DNA of 6,489 nucleotides, taken from NCBI GenBank assembly GCA_937895955.1, contig CALAZI010000021.1, forward strand, positions 1 to 6,489, in the 5' to 3' direction. Position numbers and translations under genes: made by a program. Source of the stretch: an uncultured Alphaproteobacteria bacterium (GTDB taxonomy: Bacteria; Pseudomonadota; Alphaproteobacteria; Caulobacterales; Parvularculaceae). Shown in pieces: positions 1-4,291 of this stretch (the first letter of the stretch is position 1; each line of letters opens with the position of its first letter). Under the pieces are notes generated by a model. It was not told the DNA's origin. It saw only the letters and a list, made by a program, of their open reading frames with translations, and ran no database searches.

Positions 1-702
1 GCGCTGGTGCGACGCGCCTTTGAAAGCTGGACGAGCGAAACGGCGTGGCCGAGCTGGTCGTTTTCCAATCATGACGTCGTTCGCGCCCGCACGCGCTGGG
101 GCGGCGCTGATGCGCCTGACGCCTTTGCGCAGCTTTTGACGGGATTGTTGATGTGCCTGCGCGGCACGATCTTTCTCTATCAGGGCGACGAGCTTGGCCT
201 GCCGCAGGCGCATGTGCCGTTTGAGAAGCTTAAAGACCCCGAAGGCATTCGCTTCTGGCCTGACAATCTCGGCCGCGACGGCTGCCGGACGCCGATGCCG
301 TGGCGCGCCGATGCGGCGAATGCGGGATTTAGCGATACGGAACCCTGGCTGCCGATGGCGGCGGCGCATGCGTCGCTGTCCGTCGATCGCCAGGAAAAAA
401 ATCCGCAATCAACCCTCAATAAAACGCGGGGCTTCATCAAATTCCGCCGCGCGCACGCGGCGCTGCGCCTCGGCGACATCAGGTTTCTTGATGCGGACGA
501 ACCGATTCTTGCTTTCACGCGCGCGCATGGCGATGAAAAACTTGTCTGCGTTTTCAATCTCGGCGCCGCGCCGGCCGCGTTCAAGCTTCCTTCAGGCGGG
601 GGGGCGGGCGCAGGAGCGTCGCTCGCCTACGGGCTCGCCGGCGAAATCGTCAATGGCGAAGCGAGGCTGCCGCCTTATGGCGGCGTCATCGCGCGCCTTT
701 AG
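1..702 (+). CDS. GH13 alpha-glucosidase (oligo-1,6-glucosidase type), 3' part, 5' end outside the window
   Basis: The reading frame is open from base 1 and ends with TAG at 700-702, so only the last 233 residues are visible. GTG at 7 is an internal codon, not a credible start. The fragment begins just before GH13 conserved region IV: FSNHD at 61-75, whose His-Asp pair is the substrate-binding His and the transition-state-stabilising Asp. Next come GTIFLYQGDELGLPQ, a DPEGIRFWP segment and GRDGCRTPMPW. This order is typical of alpha-glucosidases of the oligo-1,6-glucosidase/GH13_23-like group. The last 80 or so residues look like the C-terminal beta-sandwich (DEPILAFTRAHGDEKLVCVFNLG). The catalytic Asp nucleophile and Glu acid/base lie upstream of the window. 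Family knowledge: these enzymes release glucose from the non-reducing end of maltose, sucrose or isomaltose-type sugars and are usually cytoplasmic. Exact substrate cannot be told; a related trehalulose or amylosucrase-like activity is less likely. It converges on the adenosyltransferase gene and appears unrelated to the B12 genes. Confidence 0.9.
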   Translation, partial: ALVRRAFESWTSETAWPSWSFSNHDVVRARTRWGGADAPDAFAQLLTGLLMCLRGTIFLYQGDELGLPQAHVPFEKLKDPEGIRFWPDNLGRDGCRTPMPWRADAANAGFSDTEPWLPMAAAHASLSVDRQEKNPQSTLNKTRGFIKFRRAHAALRLGDIRFLDADEPILAFTRAHGDEKLVCVFNLGAAPAAFKLPSGGGAGAGASLAYGLAGEIVNGEARLPPYGGVIARL

Positions 703-706
703 ATCA

Positions 707-734
707 TCGGGCGCGATTGAGGAATCGCGCCCGA
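707..734 (+). terminator. Perfect 12-bp hairpin, terminator candidate after the alpha-glucosidase
   Basis: TCGGGCGCGATT at 707-718 and AATCGCGCCCGA at 723-734 are exact reverse complements around a 4-base GAGG loop, starting 5 bases after the alpha-glucosidase stop codon. The position between converging genes suits a transcription terminator or mRNA 3'-end stabiliser. No run of T follows on the plus strand (CCATCAAGTTGTTATT). A strict Rho-independent terminator is therefore not proven, and the hairpin could act in either direction. Confidence 0.65.
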
Positions 735-752
735 CCATCAAGTTGTTATTCC

Positions 753-802
753 AGCGCGCCTTTTCGCGCAAAACCGGTTTCCACTTTTGCGCCCGGCGCG
801 CT
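753..802. repeat. Nested double palindrome, likely dispersed extragenic repeat
   Basis: Two exact stems nest inside one another. The outer pair is AGCGCGCC (753-760) with GGCGCGCT (795-802). The inner pair is GCGCAAAA (766-773) with TTTTGCGC (785-792). The inner loop also overlaps a perfect palindrome, AAACCGGTTT (771-780). Similar AAAACCGGTTTCCACTTTT-type palindromes are, from memory, scattered between genes in Hyphomicrobiales genomes, so this is probably one copy of a REP-like family. It may also help terminate the converging transcripts. The sequence proves the palindrome; that it is dispersed is recollection. Confidence 0.55.
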
Positions 803-815
803 AGACCGCGCGCGC

Positions 816-1355
816 CTATTTCTTTTTGTACTTTTCCTCGCTCGCGCCGACATCCTTTTCGACTTCCCGCGCGAGGACGAAAAGCAGATCCGACAGGCGG
901 TTGACAAAAGGCACCGCGGCGCTGCGTTTTTCGCCGGGCAGCAGCGTCAGCGTGCGCTCAACGCGGCGGGCGACGACGCGGGCCAGATGCAAGCGGCAGC
1001 CGGCTTCCGTCTGGCCCGGATAAATGAAATCCTTGAGCGGGGGCAGGCTCGCCTCAACTTCGTCGATCAGCCTTTCGAGCGCCTCAACGGCGCCTGCTTC
1101 AAGTTGAAAGCGTTCATGCGTCTTGTCGCCGGCGAAGCTGATCATCGCGCTCAGTTGATAAAGCTGCTTTTGTATTTCTTTCAGCGCGTCGGCGCGCTTT
1201 GGATGGGCGAGCCGGGCGAAGCCGAGCACGACGGACAATTCGTCGAGATCGCCGACGGCGGCGATATGCGGGTCCGCCTTGCTGACGCGCTCGCCCGACA
1301 GCATCGACGTTTCCCCCGCGTCGCCGGTTTTCGTGTAGACTTTCACATCGCCCAT
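816..1355 (-). CDS. pduO: ATP:cob(I)alamin adenosyltransferase, PduO/MMAB type
   Basis: The enzyme transfers the 5'-deoxyadenosyl group of ATP to cob(I)alamin, giving adenosylcobalamin, and in this family also delivers the cofactor to acyl-CoA mutases. The 179 residues match the usual single-domain length. Visible motifs are the N-terminal ATP-binding stretch YTKTGDAGETSML (residues 7-19), GERVSKADPHIAAVGDLDEL (21-40), the Arg/Glu cluster ARRVER (129-134) and FVNRLSDLLFVLAR (150-163). These correspond to the active-site Arg, Glu, Asn and Asp positions of human MMAB. The family's usual PGG before the Arg cluster reads PGQ here. The tail is lysine-rich (KYKKK). The ATG is preceded on the minus strand by a good Shine-Dalgarno, GAGG with a 4-base gap. 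The gene lies 36 bp downstream of lysR on the same strand, so it is probably its operon partner. The mutase gene across the control region supplies an obvious client. It is not the unrelated CobA/BtuR type, despite the name cobO sometimes given to both; the symbol refers to the family. Confidence 0.93.
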   Translation of the reverse strand: MGDVKVYTKTGDAGETSMLSGERVSKADPHIAAVGDLDELSVVLGFARLAHPKRADALKEIQKQLYQLSAMISFAGDKTHERFQLEAGAVEALERLIDEVEASLPPLKDFIYPGQTEAGCRLHLARVVARRVERTLTLLPGEKRSAAVPFVNRLSDLLFVLAREVEKDVGASEEKYKKK

Positions 1356-1391
1356 AAGTCCTCACTCGCGGGTTTGTTGAACGGAGCGGCA

Positions 1392-2288
1392 TTACGCCGC
1401 CGGCGGAAATTCCTTTAGCGTTCCCTGAAAGACGCGCATTGCGGCCGTCGGCATCCAGCGTTTGCGCACCGCGAAGCCGACCGTCAAGGGTTCGAAGAAA
1501 TCGATGCTTAAAAGCGAAAAGCGCTGGCGGAAGGTTTTCGTCTCGGAATATTCGGCGCTGACGACCCCGATCGCGTCGCTCTCGGCGACAATGTCGGCGA
1601 TCAAGGGGAAATATTCGATCACGTGCATGCGGCGCGCCGCATCGCCGCCGAGCGAAGCGTAGAGCGAGCGAAGCTTGTCCGTGTGCCAGCTCATGCGGTC
1701 GGGCGCGATGACGGAATAGGCGGCGATGTCGCTCTTCTTGAGGCTGGTCTTCGCTGCGAGCGGGTGCGTCTTGCGCGCAAAAAGAAAGGTTTTAAGGGCG
1801 CCGAGGCGTTCGAACGCGAAATCATCATCGCTTTTCATCGCATCTTCGGGTCCGACGAGCACGTCGATATCGCCGCGCCGGAGCGCGCGAACGCCGCCGC
1901 CGACCGTCGTCGCTTCAAGATGCAGGCGCAAATCGGGCCGCGACAGGATCAGGCCCATCACCGCCTTGTTGACGAGGCCCTGCATGGACGCGGGGCAAAC
2001 GCCGACCCGGATCAGCGTTTCTTCCGCCAGCCGGTTGAGACGCGAATCTTCCGACAATTGCTCAAGGTCGGAAATGATGCGCGCCGCGCGGGTCAGGAAG
2101 GCGCGGCCGCGATCCGTCGCGATGACGTCCCGCGCGCGCCGGTCGAACAGCGCATAGCCGGTTTCGCGCTCGATATCGGCGAGGCTGCGGCTCACGGTCG
2201 ACTGCGTCAGGCTGAGCGCGCGCGCGGCGGCGCTGATCGATCCGCAGCGATCGACGGCGATGACGTGTTTCAGTTTGGCTGCGTTCAT
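1392..2288 (-). CDS. LysR-family transcriptional regulator
   Basis: This is a 298-residue protein of standard LysR length. The N-terminal winged helix-turn-helix spans about residues 3-62: LKHVIAVDRCGSISAAARAL, then SLTQSTVSRSLADIE as the recognition region, then LFDRRARDVIATDRGRAFL as the wing. A linker helix follows (about 63-90). The rest is the two-lobed periplasmic-binding-protein-like effector domain, with IRVGVCPASMQGLVNKAV at its start and RRGDIDVLVGP in the first lobe. No effector can be named from the sequence. The ATG at 2286-2288 gives the complete HTH; its Shine-Dalgarno is weak (GAGTAA directly before the start). The gene diverges from the acyl-CoA dehydrogenase gene, with a palindromic operator candidate between them, and precedes the adenosyltransferase gene. 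This is the classic LysR layout for autoregulation plus control of the divergent operon. That it regulates the dehydrogenase/mutase genes is inference. Confidence 0.93.
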   Translation of the reverse strand: MNAAKLKHVIAVDRCGSISAAARALSLTQSTVSRSLADIERETGYALFDRRARDVIATDRGRAFLTRAARIISDLEQLSEDSRLNRLAEETLIRVGVCPASMQGLVNKAVMGLILSRPDLRLHLEATTVGGGVRALRRGDIDVLVGPEDAMKSDDDFAFERLGALKTFLFARKTHPLAAKTSLKKSDIAAYSVIAPDRMSWHTDKLRSLYASLGGDAARRMHVIEYFPLIADIVAESDAIGVVSAEYSETKTFRQRFSLLSIDFFEPLTVGFAVRKRWMPTAAMRVFQGTLKEFPPAA

Positions 2289-2294
2289 TTACTC

Positions 2295-2329
2295 ATGCAT
2301 AAAACGAATAAGTCATTCGTATTATGCAT
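2295..2329. promoter_or_regulatory. Operator candidate: 15-bp near-perfect inverted repeat
   Basis: ATGCATAAAACGAAT (2295-2309) pairs with ATTCGTATTATGCAT (2315-2329) at 14 of 15 positions around a 5-base spacer, AAGTC. It is sharply AT-rich against GC-rich surroundings and begins 6 bp upstream of the lysR start codon. At the exact axis the LysR-box-like spacing reads G-N11-C rather than T-N11-A; T-N11-A pairs occur off-axis within each half (for example 2296/2308 and 2316/2328). It overlaps the predicted lysR -10 and transcription start, and it touches the -35 facing the dehydrogenase. Binding by the neighbouring LysR protein is inferred from this position. Confidence 0.7.
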
Positions 2330-2349
2330 TTGACAAATGGCGGTGTCGA
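2321..2349 (-). promoter_or_regulatory. Sigma-70-like promoter for lysR and the adenosyltransferase gene
   Basis: On the minus strand, TCGACA (2349-2344; 5 of 6 matches to TTGACA) is followed after exactly 17 bases by CATAAT (2326-2321; 5 of 6 matches to TATAAT). Transcription would start near 2314, giving a leader of about 26 bases. The -10 lies within the right arm of the inverted repeat, so a protein bound there would block it, which would be autorepression. Confidence 0.55.
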
Positions 2350-2358
2350 GCCCAAAAA
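2330..2358 (+). promoter_or_regulatory. Activator-type promoter candidate for the dehydrogenase/mutase operon
   Basis: A consensus -35, TTGACA, lies at 2330-2335, beginning at the base after the inverted repeat. At 17-base spacing the -10 position reads CAAAAA (2353-2358), only 3 of 6 matches. A strong -35 with a poor -10 and a regulator site immediately upstream is what an activator-dependent promoter often looks like. The leader to the dehydrogenase ATG would be about 100 bases. No mapped start supports this, and TTGACA could occur by chance. Confidence 0.35.
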
Positions 2359-2450
2359 GAGCTGCGCGCGGCGACGGCTGTCGGTGCGCCCGTCCGCATG
2401 GGCGATGTTCCGCCGCGCCGCCGGCTTTCGTAACCTCGCCGCTTAACCCT

Positions 2451-2470
2451 GAGGAATGACGACGCGATGA
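2451..2470 (+). promoter_or_regulatory. Ribosome binding site of the dehydrogenase, with an overlapping five-codon mini-ORF
   Basis: GAGGA at 2451-2455 is the only convincing Shine-Dalgarno here and lies 11 bases from ATG 2467, longer than ideal. A nearer ATG at 2456 opens a frame of four codons (Met-Thr-Thr-Arg) that stops with TGA at 2468-2470, overlapping the real start as ATGA. The mini-ORF starts directly against the Shine-Dalgarno, too close for efficient initiation, so 2467 remains the start for the conserved protein. Confidence 0.45.
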
Positions 2471-4257
2471 CCGACTACGCTCCGCCGATCGACGATATGC
2501 GCTTCGCCGCGATGAAGCTCGCCGGCTTTGACGAGATCGCCGGATTGCCTGGCGGAGAGGATTTGAGCGAGGAATTGCTGGCGTCGATTTTTGAGGAAGC
2601 CGGAAAATTCGCCGGCGGCGTTCTCGCGCCGCTCAACCGCGTCGGCGACATTCAAGGCTCGAAACTCGTCAACGGCGCGGTGAAGACGCCGGACGGCTGG
2701 CGAGACGCTTATAAGCAGTTTGTCGACGGCGGCTGGAATGCTGTGCCGTTCGATCCCGAATTCGGCGGGCAGGGATTGCCCTGGCTCGTCGCGACGGCGT
2801 GTTTCGATCTCTGGCATTCGGCGAATATGGCTTTCGCGCTCTGCCCGATGTTGACGCAAGCCGCGGTCGAGGCGGTTTCAAAATACGGCTCGCCCGAACA
2901 AAAAGAAAAATATCTTTCGAAAATGATCTCCGGCGAATGGACCGGGACGATGCAATTGACGGAGCCGCAAGCCGGCTCCGATCTCGCGCGCGTTCGAACC
3001 AAGGCGGTGAAAGAGGGCGATCATTACCGCCTCTACGGACAAAAGATTTTCATCACCTATGGCGATCATGACCTCACCGAAAACACCATTCACATGGTGC
3101 TGGCGAGGACGCCCGACGCGCCGGAAGGCGTTAAAGGCATTTCACTCTTCATCGCGCCGAAATTCATGGTGACGGACGACGGAACGCCGGGCGATCGCAA
3201 TGATGTGCGTTGCGTTTCGATCGAAGAAAAAATGGGCATTCACGCGAGCCCGACCGCGGTCATGCAATATGGCGAGGATGAAGGCGCAATCGGCTATCTC
3301 GTCGGCGAGGAAAACAAGGGTCTCGCCTATATGTTCACGATGATGAACAGCGCGCGCCTCTCGGTCGGCCTTGAGGGCGTCGCCATTTGCGAGCGCGCCT
3401 ATCAAAAAGCCGCCTCGTTTGCGCGCGAGCGCATCCAAAGCCGCGACATCGCCGGCGACAGCCCCGATCCCGTCGCCATCATTCGTCATCCTGACGTTCG
3501 GCGCATGTTGATGACGATGCGCGCGCTGGCCGAGGCTGGGCGCGCGCTCGCCTATTACGCCGCCGGCAAGCTCGATCTTTCGCATCGCCATCCTGACGCT
3601 GCTGCGCGTGCGGCGGCGCAATCGCGCGTCGATCTTCTGATCCCGATCGTCAAGGGCTGGTGCACGGAGAACGGGTCGGAAGCGGCGTGGAACGGCGTCC
3701 AGGTTCACGGCGGCATGGGCTATGTCGAGGAAACCGGCGCCGCGCAGTTCATGCGCGACGCGAAAATCGCTGAAATCTATGAGGGGTCGAACGGCATTCA
3801 GGCGAATGACCTGATCGGCCGCAAAGTCGCGCGCGACGGGGCGGTCGAAGCGAAGAAAATGATCGCCGAGATGCGCGATCTCGACGGCGCGCTCGCCGAC
3901 GCCGGCGATGATCTCAGCGTCCTGCGCGCCAATCTCAGCAAGGCGGTCGCCTCGCTCGACCGCGCGACCGGCTGGCTGCTTGAGCAATATAAGGTCGACG
4001 TTCGCGACGCGAGCGCCGGCGCCATGCCCTATCTGCGGTTATGGGGCGTGACGGCCGGCGGCTGGCTGATGGCGCGCGCTGCGCTCGCGGCCAAAGCCGA
4101 TCTCGACGCCGGCGCGGGCGAGGCGCAATTCCTGCGCGACAAGATCGTCACCGCGCAGTTTTACGGCGAGCGCATTCTGCCGCGCGCCATGGCCTATGAA
4201 GCGGAAACGACCGCCGGCGCGGCGAGCCTGATGGCGATCGCCGACGCGGCGATGTGA
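2467..4257 (+). CDS. Acyl-CoA dehydrogenase, long DmdC-like type
   Basis: This is an FAD-dependent flavoenzyme that oxidises an acyl-CoA to the trans-2-enoyl-CoA and passes electrons to electron-transfer flavoprotein. The 596 residues exceed the roughly 380 of short-chain members. The N-terminal piece YAPPIDDMRFAAMKL (residues 4-18) and a C-terminal extension (about 460-590) mark the large DmdC-like group. In between are the helical N domain, the FAD/substrate signature MQLTEPQAGSDL (162-173), the beta domain, and QVHGGMGYVEE (412-422) in the C domain. IYEGSNGIQ carries the catalytic base, Glu439. Family members include 3-methylmercaptopropionyl-CoA dehydrogenase, but most are broad or uncharacterised, so the DMSP role should not be assumed. 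The mutase gene follows 34 bp downstream, suggesting a butyryl-, isobutyryl- or isovaleryl-type substrate (inference). The conserved N-terminus begins right after ATG 2467, supporting that start. The gene is intact. Confidence 0.92.
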   Translation: MTDYAPPIDDMRFAAMKLAGFDEIAGLPGGEDLSEELLASIFEEAGKFAGGVLAPLNRVGDIQGSKLVNGAVKTPDGWRDAYKQFVDGGWNAVPFDPEFGGQGLPWLVATACFDLWHSANMAFALCPMLTQAAVEAVSKYGSPEQKEKYLSKMISGEWTGTMQLTEPQAGSDLARVRTKAVKEGDHYRLYGQKIFITYGDHDLTENTIHMVLARTPDAPEGVKGISLFIAPKFMVTDDGTPGDRNDVRCVSIEEKMGIHASPTAVMQYGEDEGAIGYLVGEENKGLAYMFTMMNSARLSVGLEGVAICERAYQKAASFARERIQSRDIAGDSPDPVAIIRHPDVRRMLMTMRALAEAGRALAYYAAGKLDLSHRHPDAAARAAAQSRVDLLIPIVKGWCTENGSEAAWNGVQVHGGMGYVEETGAAQFMRDAKIAEIYEGSNGIQANDLIGRKVARDGAVEAKKMIAEMRDLDGALADAGDDLSVLRANLSKAVASLDRATGWLLEQYKVDVRDASAGAMPYLRLWGVTAGGWLMARAALAAKADLDAGAGEAQFLRDKIVTAQFYGERILPRAMAYEAETTAGAASLMAIADAAM

Positions 4258-4291
4258 AAACTGAAAAACGTTCCCTTGAGGGAGACCGGAC

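Noticed and set aside
717..1418. 233-residue open frame on the plus strand opposite the adenosyltransferase
   Set aside because: The minus-strand frame encodes a full PduO/MMAB protein with its active-site motifs. The plus-strand frame runs through two hairpins and shows no signature.
1623..2333. 236-residue open frame on the plus strand opposite lysR
   Set aside because: It is a mirror of the LysR coding frame. The plus-strand product has no domain, while the minus-strand product has a complete HTH and effector domain.
3142..3987. 281-residue open frame on the minus strand
   Set aside because: It lies wholly inside the dehydrogenase gene, antisense, with low-complexity Arg/Ala/Asp/Gly composition and no family signature.
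2467..4257. Assigning the dehydrogenase as DmdC (DMSP demethylation pathway) or as methylsuccinyl-CoA dehydrogenase
   Set aside because: The long DmdC-like family is broad and mostly uncharacterised. No other DMSP or ethylmalonyl-CoA pathway gene is visible, and the adjacent mutase points to other acyl-CoAs.
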